Assembly: GCF_000511385.1 (NCBI RefSeq)
Contig: NC_023137.1
Location: 557,501 to 621,500, forward strand
Origin: Phaeobacter gallaeciensis DSM 26640
GTDB lineage: Bacteria > Pseudomonadota > Alphaproteobacteria > Rhodobacterales > Rhodobacteraceae
Direction: 5' to 3'
DNA length: 64,000 nucleotides
Every line of letters starts with the position of its first letter. Within the stretch, counting starts at the first letter, position 1. Under the pieces are notes generated by a model. The model ran no database searches. It had not been told where the DNA came from and saw only the letters and a program-made list of their open reading frames with translations. The position numbers were made by a program, and so were the translations under genes. Positions 35,189 through 44,289 of this stretch are shown here, piece after piece.

Positions 35189-36979
35189 ATGAAACATCTG
35201 TTCTGGGCCGGCATAGTGCTGGCAGCAACACCCGCTTGGGCACAGGAAGCGGCAGACGCCGTGGCACCTGAGGGCGCGGCAGAAACCGCAGATGCCGGGT
35301 TCGCGGCGATCAGCGACGCGGTCGCCGCTGCGATTGAGGCCAAATCCGATGGCACCCCGGTTGAGGCTGAGAACTGGATGGTCGCCGCCGCCAATCCGCA
35401 TGCGGTTGCAGCCGGTGCCGAGGTTCTGCGCGCGGGCGGGACTGCGGCGGATGCCATGGTGGCGGTACAGACCGTTCTGGGACTGGTGGAGCCGCAATCC
35501 TCAGGCCTTGGCGGCGGGGCGTTTTTGGTCTGGTATGACGCAGCCACGGGCGAGGTGACCACGCTGGATGGTCGTGAAACCGCGCCGTTGGCAGCCACGC
35601 CGACACTGTTTCAGGATGACGCAGGCGAGCCGCTCAAGTTCTATGACGCCGTCGTCGGTGGCCGCTCTGTCGGCACCCCCGGAACACCTGCCTTGCTAGA
35701 AGCTGCGCACCGGCGCTGGGGCCGCGCCGCCTGGCCCGGCCTGTTCACCGCAGCCATTGATCTGGCCGAAGATGGCTTTGCTGTCTCGCCCCGGCTGGCC
35801 GGGCTGATCGAAAAAGACGCCGACCGCCTGTCGCGCTGGTCAGAGACCGCCGATTACTTCCTGCCCGGTGGCACGCCGCTGGCGGTGGGCAGCACGCTGA
35901 AAAACCCCGCTTACGCCGACACATTGCGCCGCCTCGCGAATGAGGGCGCGCGCGGGTTCTATGCCGGTCCCGTGGCGGAGGCGATCACCAGTGCCGTGCG
36001 CGAGGCCGAGGGCAACCCCGGTGTCTTATCCGCGATGGATCTGGCGCTCTATCAGGTGAAGGAACGCCCCGCCGTCTGCGTCACCTATCGCGCCTATGAG
36101 GCTTGCGGCATGGGACCGCCTTCCTCTGGTGCGCTGACGGTGGGGCAGATTCTCGGTATGCTGGGCAATTATGATCTCGCAGAACTGGGCGCAGAGAACC
36201 CCGATGCCTGGCGGCTGATCGGCGATGCCTCGCGCCTCGCCTTTGCCGACCGGGGGCGATACATGGCCGATAGCGACTTTGTGCCGATGCCGACACAGGG
36301 GCTGGTGGCACAGGATTACCTTGAAACGCGTGCTACGCTGCTCAGCGGCGATGATGCCCTGCCAGAGGTAAACGCAGGTGCCCCGGAGTTCGACCATGCG
36401 CTGCTGTTCGGCGATGACGAGTCGATTGAACTGCCCTCAACTTCGCATATCTCCATCGTCGATCAATATGGCAATGTGCTGTCGATGACGACCACCATCG
36501 AAAACGGCTTTGGCTCGCGGTTGATGGCGGCTGGGTTCCTTTTGAACAATGAGCTGACAGATTTCTCTTTCCGCAGCCATCGCGACGGGGTGCCGATCGC
36601 CAACCGGCTGGAACCGGGCAAACGCCCACGCTCCTCCATGGCGCCTACCATTGTGCTGAAGGATGGCAAACCGGCGCTGGCTGTTGGCTCCCCGGGTGGC
36701 AGCCGCATTATCGGCTATGTGGCCAAGACCATCATCGCCTGGGCCGACTGGGGAATGGATGTGCAAGAGGCCGTGGCGCTGCCCCATGCGGTGAACCGTT
36801 TTGGCACCTATGATGTGGAGGCGGGCACAAGCGCTGAGGATATGACCCAGCCGCTCACCGATATGGGGTTTGAGGTCAATGCCCGCGACCTCACCTCTGG
36901 TTTGCATGTGATCGAAATTGGTGATGGGCTGAAAGGCGGCGCAGATCCACGCCGCGAAGGCATTGCCCTGGGCGGGTAA
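35189..36979 (+). CDS. ggt: Gamma-glutamyltranspeptidase
   Basis: 596 aa with a signal peptide (1-18, cut after PAWA) for export to the periplasm. The strong Shine-Dalgarno AAGGGAGG precedes ATG 35189. It is made as one chain that cleaves itself before the nucleophile, here T418 in LPSTSHISIVD. Other family signatures are AAADAMVA-like TAADAMVAVQ, LVEPQSSGLGGGAFL, GGRSVGTPG and the oxyanion-hole run near SMAPTIV. It breaks glutathione and gamma-glutamyl amides. An unusual Ala/Glu-rich spacer of about 40 residues separates the signal peptide from the conserved core. It follows the reductase gene by 40 bp; co-transcription is possible. Confidence 0.95.
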   Translation: MKHLFWAGIVLAATPAWAQEAADAVAPEGAAETADAGFAAISDAVAAAIEAKSDGTPVEAENWMVAAANPHAVAAGAEVLRAGGTAADAMVAVQTVLGLVEPQSSGLGGGAFLVWYDAATGEVTTLDGRETAPLAATPTLFQDDAGEPLKFYDAVVGGRSVGTPGTPALLEAAHRRWGRAAWPGLFTAAIDLAEDGFAVSPRLAGLIEKDADRLSRWSETADYFLPGGTPLAVGSTLKNPAYADTLRRLANEGARGFYAGPVAEAITSAVREAEGNPGVLSAMDLALYQVKERPAVCVTYRAYEACGMGPPSSGALTVGQILGMLGNYDLAELGAENPDAWRLIGDASRLAFADRGRYMADSDFVPMPTQGLVAQDYLETRATLLSGDDALPEVNAGAPEFDHALLFGDDESIELPSTSHISIVDQYGNVLSMTTTIENGFGSRLMAAGFLLNNELTDFSFRSHRDGVPIANRLEPGKRPRSSMAPTIVLKDGKPALAVGSPGGSRIIGYVAKTIIAWADWGMDVQEAVALPHAVNRFGTYDVEAGTSAEDMTQPLTDMGFEVNARDLTSGLHVIEIGDGLKGGADPRREGIALGG

Positions 36980-37099
36980 CATCATCTGCTGCTGCCTGGC
37001 CCGATGGCCGGGCAGCGGGATTGCTACGGGGTTCTGGGTATTGCTGACCTCTGGGCGTGATGCCTATGGTTGCCGGGTGAATTTCAGAGGGAGGCTGCC

Positions 37100-38503
37100 A
37101 TGGTCCAGGCCACAACATTGCCGCGCAACGAGGCCGGTATCAACGCGGCGATTGACGTGTTGAAACAACGCTTTGGTGAGCAGTTGCAGACTGGGCAGGC
37201 GATCCGTGAACAGCATGGCCACACCACCACCTGGATCACCAATCAGCCGCCGGATGCGGTGGTCTTTCCAACCTCCACCGAAGACGTGGCGGAAATCGTC
37301 AGAACCTGCGCCGACTACGGCGTGCCGGTGATCCCCTATGGCACCGGCACCTCGCTGGAGGGCCATGTCAACGCCCCCGCCGGTGGCATCTGCGTTGATA
37401 TGATGCGGATGGACAAGATCCTTGCCGTCCATGCCGAAGACCTTGATGTGGTGGTGCAGCCGGGGGTGACCCGCGAGCAGCTCAATACATTCCTGCGCGA
37501 TCAGGGTCTGTTCTTCCCGATTGATCCCGGTGCCAATGCCTCGCTCGGCGGTATGGCCGCGACCCGCGCCTCCGGCACCAATGCGGTGCGCTATGGCACA
37601 ATGAAGGACAATGTGCTGGCGCTTGAGGCGGTGATGGCAGACGGCGGGGTGATCCGCACCGCGCAGCGGGCCAAAAAATCCTCCGCCGGATATGATATGA
37701 CCCGCCTGCTGGTCGGCAGCGAAGGCACGCTGGGTCTGATCAGCGAGCTGACCCTGCGCCTGCAGGGCATCCCGGAGGCGATCCGCTCGGCGCGCTGTGC
37801 CTTCCGCAGCGTGGATGACGCCTGCCGCGCAGTGATGACGACCATCCAATACGGCATCCCGGTGGCCCGGATCGAACTGCTGGACGAAATGAGCGTGCGC
37901 GCCGCCAACGCCTATTCCGGCCTCGATCTGCCGGAAATGCCGCTCCTGCTGCTGGAGTTCCACGGCTCGGATGCCGGCGTGGTGGAACAGACGGAGATAT
38001 TCGCCCAGATCGCGGAGGAGTTCGGTGGCTTTGACATGGCGGCGACCTCCACCGCAGAGGAGCGCAGCAAGCTCTGGCAGGCGCGCCATGATATGTATTG
38101 GGCCAGCCTGCAGCTGCGCCCCGGTGCCAAAGGGATTTCCACCGACGTCTGTGTGCCAATCTCCAAACTGGCCGAATGTGTCAGCGCCGCGCGCGCGAAA
38201 GCCGAAGAGATGGGTCTCCTTGCGCCGATGGTCGGCCATGTCGGCGATGGCAATTTCCATGCGCTGCTGCTGATCGACATGGACAGCGACGCGGAACGGG
38301 AAGCCGCCGATGCCTATGTGGGCTGGCTGAATGAGCTGGCGATCTCGATGGAAGGCACCTGCACCGGGGAACATGGTATCGGTCAGGGCAAACGCCCCTA
38401 TCTCAAGCAGGAACTGGGCGAGACCACCCGCTATATGGCCGCGATCAAGGCGGCATTGGACCCTGAGAATATCCTGAACCCCGGCAAAATTCTGGAAATC
38501 TGA
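37100..38503 (+). CDS. FAD-binding 2-hydroxyacid dehydrogenase (GlcD/D-lactate dehydrogenase family)
   Basis: 467 aa from ATG 37100, behind GAGGGAGG; an in-frame ATG at 37070 is rejected. The PCMH FAD-binding domain (about 40-220) has VIPYGTGTSLEGH and the PGANASLGGMAATRASG loop. The C-terminal domain has MVGHVGDGNFHALLL, whose His residues bind a metal or substrate, and the final CTGEHGIGQGKRPYL. Members oxidise D-lactate or glycolate and pass electrons to quinone or cytochrome. Cytochrome or quinone acceptor is not readable. No GlcE/GlcF subunits are encoded next to it, so D-lactate dehydrogenase of the single-subunit type is more likely. Confidence 0.9.
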   Translation: MVQATTLPRNEAGINAAIDVLKQRFGEQLQTGQAIREQHGHTTTWITNQPPDAVVFPTSTEDVAEIVRTCADYGVPVIPYGTGTSLEGHVNAPAGGICVDMMRMDKILAVHAEDLDVVVQPGVTREQLNTFLRDQGLFFPIDPGANASLGGMAATRASGTNAVRYGTMKDNVLALEAVMADGGVIRTAQRAKKSSAGYDMTRLLVGSEGTLGLISELTLRLQGIPEAIRSARCAFRSVDDACRAVMTTIQYGIPVARIELLDEMSVRAANAYSGLDLPEMPLLLLEFHGSDAGVVEQTEIFAQIAEEFGGFDMAATSTAEERSKLWQARHDMYWASLQLRPGAKGISTDVCVPISKLAECVSAARAKAEEMGLLAPMVGHVGDGNFHALLLIDMDSDAEREAADAYVGWLNELAISMEGTCTGEHGIGQGKRPYLKQELGETTRYMAAIKAALDPENILNPGKILEI

Positions 38504-38548
38504 GGTTCGCCTGCCGACAGCATCGCGCGCCAGTCTGACGGTGGAATT

Positions 38549-38609
38549 TGAGTATTTAGAGAAAGGTGACAGGATGGACCTCGCTCTGTCACCTTTCCTG
38601 AAATACTCA
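38549..38609. repeat. Inverted pair of the 24-nt TGAGTATTT...GGTGACAG motif
   Basis: Copy one is 38549-38572 and copy two 38586-38609 in the opposite direction, so together they form a long hairpin with a 13-nt loop. The outer 9 and inner 12 bases pair perfectly around a 3-nt internal mismatch. The first copy is in sense orientation 46 nt after the FAD dehydrogenase stop. The motif occurs again singly at 47142-47165 and 50483-50506. The hairpin may also end transcription. Confidence 0.8.
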
Positions 38610-39146
38610 CGGCGCTGCCCTTGCAGGTGCAGAAGGCGGCCCGTTGCGAAGCCGCCGCACGCTGGACTTACGTTTGTCCAATCTGAAACTGTCATGATCT
38701 GAGCTGATCGCGATCACCGCCGGGACTGACATCCCCGGCACTTTGGAATAGGGCCCTTGGCAAGGGCACGCCCAACCGACGTTCAGCGTGCGGGGCAGAT
38801 TGCCCCGTCCCGCCTCCGCTTCTGGCGCCGCCGCCACTTCTTATTGCTTGGAATTCTGGCCGTATATCAGCCCCGAGCAAACGGCCGCAGCAGACCATAA
38901 GAGACCGATACTCCGGCAGGGCAGTGCCCCGACCTGACCAAAGCCATGCGCAGCGTTGCCTGGGCAAACCCGAACTGCACATCGCGGCCATGACCGCGAA
39001 AACCGACAGGGGGCGGGCAGAAACCTGCATTCAGGGCGACGCTAGGTCGGTTTTGTCATGTTTTGGGTCGGATGGATTTGGCGCAAAATCTGCAGGCGGG
39101 GCATAACTCCCTGCAAACGAGTCATCATTTTCCGGAGAGCGGGCCC
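38610..39146. other. 537 bp without a gene but with several palindromes
   Basis: The gap holds GATCGCGATC (38706-38715), a CCGGG/CCCGG hairpin (about 38720-38738), GCCCTTG-G-CAAGGGC (38753-38767) and CGGGGCA-GAT-TGCCCCG (38791-38807). Short open frames on both strands lack coding character. The last 100 bp should hold the promoter of the dimethylglycine dehydrogenase-like gene. I do not see the conserved bulges of a glycine riboswitch. Confidence 0.5.
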
Positions 39147-41657
39147 ATGAAAACCCAAGTCAAAGCATTGGTCGTCGGCGGTGGCGCTGTCGGCACCTCG
39201 ATTGCCTATCACCTTGCCAAAGCAGGCTGGGACGACGTCATGCTGATTGAACGTGACGAGCTGACCTCCGGTTCGACATGGCACGCAGCTGGCCTTCTGC
39301 CGCTGTTCAACATGTCCTATGCGACCACCCATATTCACAAATACTCGGTCGATTTCTACAAGACCCTGGAAGAAGAAACCGGCCTGAATGCGGGTTTCGC
39401 CGTGGTGGGCAACCTGCGGATGGCGCAAACCCAGGATCGCATGGATGAATATATGCTCTATGCCTCCACCGCCGAGACCTGCGATGTCGACTACGAATGG
39501 CTGACCCCGGATCAAATCAAGGAACGCTGGCCGCTGATCGAGACTGGCGATCTGAAAGGCGCGATCTACCACACCGAGGACGGCTACATTAACCCGGCAG
39601 ACGTGACCCAGGCGATGGCCAAGGGCGCCCGTCAGCGCGGCGTTGAAATCCACCGTAAACTGCAGGCCGACGCGTTCCACTGGACCGGTACCCATTGGGA
39701 AGTCACCTGCACCAAGATGGTTGAGAAGGGTGGCAACCTCATTGAGAGCGACGAGACAGTCGTGATCACCGCAGAGCATGTTGTCACCGCATCCGGCAAC
39801 CACGCGCAGCGCACCGCCAAGATGCTGGGCATCAAAATGCCAGCGATCCCGGTTGAGCACACGTTCATCGTCATGGACAAAGACCCCGAGCTGGTCAAAT
39901 GGCGCGAAGCGGGCAACCCCGAGCACCCGGTTATTCGCGACGCGGACAATGAATCCTATGCCCGCGAAGAGCGCGGCGGCTGGATCCTTGGCATCTATGA
40001 GCACGGTGCACCTGCTCGTTTTGAACATGGCGTGCCGGACAGCTTCCGCGCTGACCTGTTCCCGCTGGATCTGGACCGGATCGCCGACCAGTATATGGCA
40101 ATGGCCGAGCGGGTGCCGTCCTGCGCGGAATCCGGCCTCAAGGACGATTTCAACGGCCCGATCTGCTACACCCCCGACGGCAACCCGCTGGTCGGCCCGG
40201 CTCCCGGCCTGCGCAACATGTGGCTGGCAGAAGGCTTCTCCTTCGGCATCACGGCGGCTGGCGGCACTGGCTACTATCTGGCGCAGATGATGGTCGATGG
40301 CGAAGCCGAGATCGACATGGCGTCGCTTGATCCCAAGCGGTATTCTTCCAACTGGATGACCACCGAATTCGCCGCCCGCAAGAACGAAGAATGCTACGAG
40401 CACGTCTACATCTTGCACCACCCGGACGAAGAGCGTCCGGCGGCCCGCCCGCTGCGCACCGCGCCTGCGTTTGACCGCCAGAAGGCCCGCGGCGCACAGT
40501 TCGGCTGGGTCAATGGCTGGGAACGCCCGAACTACTTCGGCCCCGTCGATGCCCCCGATAACTTTGACGAAGAGAGTCGCTCTTTCCGCCGCGGTGGCTG
40601 GTGGCAGCACGCGGTGGACGAGGCCAAGGCCATCCGTGAAGGCGTTGGCCTGGTGGATGCCACCGCCTTCACCAAACATGTCGTCAAAGGCCCCGGTGCG
40701 ACTCAGTTCCTCGACTGGTTCACCTGCAACAAGCTGCCGAAGATTGGCCGCATCAACCTGACCTATGCGCTGACCGCATTTGGCACCACCCGCACCGAAT
40801 ACACCATCGTGCGCAATGGCGAGAACAACTATTACCTCGTCTCCGCCGGTGCCTGGACCGAGTATGACGCGGACTTCCTGCGCAAGGCGGCCGAGGACAA
40901 GATGGAAGAGTTCGGCTACATCGAGATCCAGGACGTGACCACCCAATGGGGCGTTTTCGCCATCGCAGGGCCGAAATCCCGCGATGTGCTGAAAGAGGTG
41001 ATCGTGGACGCCGACCCCGAAACCGCACTGTCCAACAAGCGTTTCCCCTGGCTGTCGGCCCGTCAGATCGAACTGGGCATGTGCCCGGTCAATGCGATCC
41101 GCGTGGCCTACACCGGTGAACTCGGCTGGGAACTCCACCACCCGATCGAGATGCAGAACTACCTGTTCGACCTGCTGGAGAAAGCCGGCGTGAAGCACGG
41201 CATGAAGCTGGTCGGTGCGCGCGCCCAGAACTGGCTGCGTCAGGAGAAATCCTACCGTGCCTTCGGCAATGAGCTGGGCCGTGACGCGACCCCGCTCGAA
41301 GCTGACCTGCCGCGCTTTGTCGATCTGGAGAAAGATTTCCACGGCAAGGACAAGCTGGTCGAGACCGGTGTGCGCGTGAAATGCTGCACCCTGCTGATCG
41401 ACGGTCCGTCGGACGCTGACCCCTGGGGCCACGAGGCGCTTTACGCTGAAGACGGCGTCACCCGCGTGGGCCGCCTGACCTCTGGCGGTTATTCGGTGGC
41501 CTTCGAGAAATCCATCGGCATGGGCTATGTGCAGCCCGACGTCGCGGTGGAAGGGACCAAGCTGAAGGTCAAGATGCAGGACAAGCTGTGGGATGCGGTC
41601 GTCACCTGCGACAGCCCCTATGACCCGAAAAACGAAACCATCCGTCAAAACGGCTAA
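39147..41657 (+). CDS. FAD-dependent dimethylglycine/sarcosine dehydrogenase-like protein (DAO + GcvT)
   Basis: 836 aa from ATG 39147 (GGAGA upstream); 28 further in-frame codons upstream are rejected. The N-terminal DAO domain (1 to about 400) has VVGGGAVGTS for FAD and STWHAAGL with H46, the position that carries covalent FAD in dimethylglycine dehydrogenase. An FAO linker (about 400-460) and a C-terminal GcvT aminomethyltransferase domain (about 470-830, VGLVDATAFTKH, GELGWELH, GYVQPDVAVEG) follow. It would oxidise an N-methyl group and pass the formaldehyde equivalent to tetrahydrofolate. Dimethylglycine or sarcosine from glycine betaine is the likely substrate, but other N-methylated compounds are possible. 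A strong terminator follows. Confidence 0.9.
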   Translation: MKTQVKALVVGGGAVGTSIAYHLAKAGWDDVMLIERDELTSGSTWHAAGLLPLFNMSYATTHIHKYSVDFYKTLEEETGLNAGFAVVGNLRMAQTQDRMDEYMLYASTAETCDVDYEWLTPDQIKERWPLIETGDLKGAIYHTEDGYINPADVTQAMAKGARQRGVEIHRKLQADAFHWTGTHWEVTCTKMVEKGGNLIESDETVVITAEHVVTASGNHAQRTAKMLGIKMPAIPVEHTFIVMDKDPELVKWREAGNPEHPVIRDADNESYAREERGGWILGIYEHGAPARFEHGVPDSFRADLFPLDLDRIADQYMAMAERVPSCAESGLKDDFNGPICYTPDGNPLVGPAPGLRNMWLAEGFSFGITAAGGTGYYLAQMMVDGEAEIDMASLDPKRYSSNWMTTEFAARKNEECYEHVYILHHPDEERPAARPLRTAPAFDRQKARGAQFGWVNGWERPNYFGPVDAPDNFDEESRSFRRGGWWQHAVDEAKAIREGVGLVDATAFTKHVVKGPGATQFLDWFTCNKLPKIGRINLTYALTAFGTTRTEYTIVRNGENNYYLVSAGAWTEYDADFLRKAAEDKMEEFGYIEIQDVTTQWGVFAIAGPKSRDVLKEVIVDADPETALSNKRFPWLSARQIELGMCPVNAIRVAYTGELGWELHHPIEMQNYLFDLLEKAGVKHGMKLVGARAQNWLRQEKSYRAFGNELGRDATPLEADLPRFVDLEKDFHGKDKLVETGVRVKCCTLLIDGPSDADPWGHEALYAEDGVTRVGRLTSGGYSVAFEKSIGMGYVQPDVAVEGTKLKVKMQDKLWDAVVTCDSPYDPKNETIRQNG

Positions 41658-41708
41658 GGTCTGACGGAGCGCGGGTTTTCCAGAAAACCCACCGGACCAG
41701 AAATGAAG

Positions 41709-41739
41709 AAAGCCCCGGCCATAGTGCCGGGGCTTTTTT
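41709..41739 (+). terminator. Rho-independent terminator after the dimethylglycine dehydrogenase-like gene
   Basis: GCCCCGGC (41712-41719) pairs with GCCGGGGC (41726-41733) around CATAGT, with AAA before and six T after (41734-41739). It also can serve the convergent dpaL transcript because of its A-rich left side. Confidence 0.93.
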
Positions 41740-41789
41740 CGCGTCTAGCGGACCCAACAGCGCGATCCTGACAGGGCTGACAAACCTCG

Positions 41790-42977
41790 TCAGATACGCC
41801 CCTCCATGATCGCCTTGACCACAGTTGGATCGGTGACCCCTTCGGAGCCGATGATCACAACACGTGAGGCAGCATCCAGCTTCAGCTCATCGCGCAGGTC
41901 TTGATCCAGCGCAGCGCACATCAACCCGATAAGGCCGGCAACCGCGCTTTCGCCGGCGTCGATGCCAGGATCGCCGCATTCTCCGCCTGCGAGCAATCGG
42001 ACGGCTGGGGCGACCAGGCTTTCGGGAATGGTCATGAAACTATGGACGGCCTCGCCCAAAACATCCCAGGCAATCTGCGAAGGCTCGCCGCAGGACAATC
42101 CTGCCATCAGCGTTTCCGAGGTGATCGCAACAGTGGTCGCCGCATTGGCTTTGCCGCTGGCAAACAGACAGGGCGCCAGTTCCGGCTCGACAATGATACT
42201 GCGTGGGGCGGCATTGCCCCATTCCTGCTGAAAAACCGCAATCACCGATGCAGCCAGACCGCCAACGCCGCCCTGAAGGAACACATGGGTCGGCGGTGCA
42301 GGCAGATCTCTCACGATTTCTCGCGCCATCACACCGTAGCCGGCCATGACATCCAGCGGTGGCTGTGTATAACCGGGCCAAGAGGTGTCCGACACAATTT
42401 TCCAGCCATGTTCCTCGGCATCAATACGGGTCTTCGCAACCGTTGCATCATAGTCGCCATCGACGCGAATAACTTCGGCTCCCAGCGCCTGCATTGCTTC
42501 GGCGCGAAAGGGGCTCACTTCGGCATGGATGTAGATTCGGCACTTCGCCCCAAACCGCTGCGCACCCCAGGCCACCGACCGGCCGTGATTGCCATCGGTT
42601 GCCGAAATCACGGTGATCTCCGATATCTGATCTGCGAAACTGCCGCTGTGCACGTCTTCGATGGTGATGGCCCGACCCGTGGTCTCTGACAGCTCGCGCT
42701 GAAGCACGCGCAGAACAGCATAGGCTCCACCCAAAGCTTTGAAGCTACCCAGGCCGAACCTCGGTCCTTCGTGTTTGTAGTGGATTGCCTGAATATCCAG
42801 CTTGTCCGCAAGGCTGGCCAAATTTGGCATCGGGGTCGGCTGGTAGCCGTCCCAGGCGCCAATTTCGCGGGCGGCGTCGTCAAATCCGCGACGAGGCAAA
42901 GCGTCCCGGACCTTCGGCCCCAACCTTGGCCGGGTGGTAAAGACATCTGGTTTGGTGGTTCTGAATATGTCTAGCAT
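41790..42977 (-). CDS. dpaL: Diaminopropionate ammonia-lyase
   Basis: 395 aa, PLP enzyme of fold type II. The PLP lysine is K80 in GLGSFKALGGAY. The family-specific SATDGNHGRSVAWGA binds the PLP phosphate side, and the C-terminal GSEGVTDP is also typical. It splits 2,3-diaminopropionate (either enantiomer in E. coli YgeX) into pyruvate and ammonia. It differs from threonine dehydratase and serine dehydratase by these motifs. It faces an Lrp/AsnC regulator across a 101-bp gap with repeated sites, so it is probably induced by its substrate or a related amino acid. Start ATG 42977 is not in doubt although its ribosome binding site is weak. Confidence 0.92.
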   Translation of the reverse strand: MLDIFRTTKPDVFTTRPRLGPKVRDALPRRGFDDAAREIGAWDGYQPTPMPNLASLADKLDIQAIHYKHEGPRFGLGSFKALGGAYAVLRVLQRELSETTGRAITIEDVHSGSFADQISEITVISATDGNHGRSVAWGAQRFGAKCRIYIHAEVSPFRAEAMQALGAEVIRVDGDYDATVAKTRIDAEEHGWKIVSDTSWPGYTQPPLDVMAGYGVMAREIVRDLPAPPTHVFLQGGVGGLAASVIAVFQQEWGNAAPRSIIVEPELAPCLFASGKANAATTVAITSETLMAGLSCGEPSQIAWDVLGEAVHSFMTIPESLVAPAVRLLAGGECGDPGIDAGESAVAGLIGLMCAALDQDLRDELKLDAASRVVIIGSEGVTDPTVVKAIMEGRI

Positions 42978-42999
42978 AGCACGATCCTAATTTGTGACC

Positions 43000-43062
43000 G
43001 TGCAAAAATATGTCGCTTACCACGGGTTTTGGCTTCGAAATGATGGACCGCTGTGCAAAAAT
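43000..43062. promoter_or_regulatory. Two GTGCAAAAAT repeats 53 bp apart, Lrp operator candidates
   Basis: GTGCAAAAAT occurs at 43000-43009 and again at 43053-43062. The second copy is part of an imperfect palindrome TGTGC...GCACA (43052-43070). A spacing of 53 bp is five helical turns, so both would face the same side of the DNA, as expected for an Lrp octamer. They lie in the dpaL/lrp divergent gap. Confidence 0.55.
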
Positions 43063-43078
43063 TGCGCACAGACATGGC

Positions 43079-43558
43079 ATGGGAAAAGAAAATTTATCAC
43101 AGGGGCTGGATTCCTATGATCTGGCGATCTTGCGGATCCTGCAACAGGACTGCACCAAGCCACAGCGTCAGATCGGCGAGATCGTCAATCTGTCGACCGC
43201 ATCGGTCCAGCGGCGTATCCGGCGCATGGAGGCGGATGGGGTGATTTCGACCCAGGCTGCCCAGATCGAGCCGAAAACGGTTGGCCTGCCGTTGACCATT
43301 CTGGTGGAGGTCGAACTGAGGGCCGAGACAGCGGGCCGGATCGACGATATCAAGCGCAGCTTCCAAGACGCTCCGGAAATCCAGCAATGCTACTATGTCA
43401 CCGGCGAAGTGGATTTCGTCCTGGTGGTGATCGTTGGGGACATGTCGGAATATGAAGCGCTGACGCAACGGCTGTTTTTTCCGAATGACAACATTCGGAA
43501 GTTCCGCACCTTTGTCACCATGGACCGCACCAAGTCGACGATGCAGCTGAATATCTGA
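43079..43558 (+). CDS. Lrp/AsnC family transcriptional regulator
   Basis: 159 aa from ATG 43079. In-frame ATGs at 43010, 43040 and 43043 exist, but the family N-terminus (LDSYDLAILRILQQD) begins just after 43079 and the repeats upstream look like operator. No start has a clear Shine-Dalgarno. The helix-turn-helix (about 8-60) has LSTASVQRRIRRMEADGVI. The RAM ligand domain follows, with VTGEVDFVLVVIVGDM. It probably controls the divergent dpaL gene in response to an amino acid. Confidence 0.9.
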   Translation: MGKENLSQGLDSYDLAILRILQQDCTKPQRQIGEIVNLSTASVQRRIRRMEADGVISTQAAQIEPKTVGLPLTILVEVELRAETAGRIDDIKRSFQDAPEIQQCYYVTGEVDFVLVVIVGDMSEYEALTQRLFFPNDNIRKFRTFVTMDRTKSTMQLNI

Positions 43559-43608
43559 CCGATGCCTGACTTGGCGCAGGGTCGGCGCGGTTACTTAAGC
43601 GTCAGCTC

Positions 43609-44289
43609 TCACCCGGATTGACGTGTCGCCACCAGTGCCAGATTGTTGGCAGGCATCTCGATGACCTCGGCCATCTCCAGCCCGTTGTCTTGCAACCAGT
43701 CCATCACGTCGAAATCATCTTTGTAGCCGACCTCCGGGTCATGGCTGTTCAGCTTGGTGTGAAAGGCGAGGTCGCCCTCGCTGGTCAACTCACCTGCGCG
43801 CATGAAGGGGCCGTAGATCACGAAACGCCCGCCCGGTGCCAGATGATCGGCGGCCCCCCGGATCAGCGCTTTGGCTTCTGGCGTGCTGATCAGATGCAGC
43901 AGGTTGCACAGCACGATCAGATCGAAGGCAGCCATATCCTCGGGCCAGTGTCCTTCGGTGGCGTCCAGCTGGCGAGCCGGAGCAATGTTTGTACACCCGC
44001 TCTCGGCGCTGTAGGCGGTGATGCTGGCCAAACGTGCCGGGTCCACGTCACTGGGGTACCAGTCCAATTGTGGGCAGCGGCCTGCGAAGCCGACAATATG
44101 CTGACCGGTGCCGCTGGCGATTTCCAGTGCGCGCGGGCGGGGGGCCTCGGCATCGCCGGGTTGGGGCGCGATCTGGGCCAGAAGATCTGCAATCGGCTCC
44201 AGATTGCGCGCGGCAGAGGGGGCAAAGAGCTTCTCACCCGCCTCAGGAAGCGCGACGGAGGCCTCTCCGGGAACAGTACGAACCGCCAT
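43609..44289 (-). CDS. DUF938 family SAM-dependent methyltransferase-like protein
   Basis: 226 aa. The start overlaps the previous gene's stop as TGATG. It has the DUF938 opening KLFAPSAARNLEPIADLL, the SAM motif LEIASGTGQHIVGFA and the pair WYPSDVDPARL. The fold is a class I methyltransferase. No reaction is known to me for this family. In this operon it follows an FAD oxidase and an aldo/keto reductase, so it may act on a small metabolite rather than nucleic acid. Confidence concerns the family, not the substrate. Confidence 0.87.
   Translation of the reverse strand: MAVRTVPGEASVALPEAGEKLFAPSAARNLEPIADLLAQIAPQPGDAEAPRPRALEIASGTGQHIVGFAGRCPQLDWYPSDVDPARLASITAYSAESGCTNIAPARQLDATEGHWPEDMAAFDLIVLCNLLHLISTPEAKALIRGAADHLAPGGRFVIYGPFMRAGELTSEGDLAFHTKLNSHDPEVGYKDDFDVMDWLQDNGLEMAEVIEMPANNLALVATRQSG

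Noticed and set aside
38692..39030. 112-codon minus-strand frame in the gene-free gap
   Set aside because: No ribosome binding site, no recognised motif, and it runs through the palindromes.
38610..39146. Possible glycine riboswitch before a GcvT-domain gene
   Set aside because: The conserved glycine-aptamer core and the tandem arrangement were not seen.
39042..41648. 868-codon open frame antisense to the dimethylglycine dehydrogenase-like gene
   Set aside because: Long antisense frames are common opposite GC-rich genes. The plus strand has full-length DAO and GcvT homology signals, the antisense has none.
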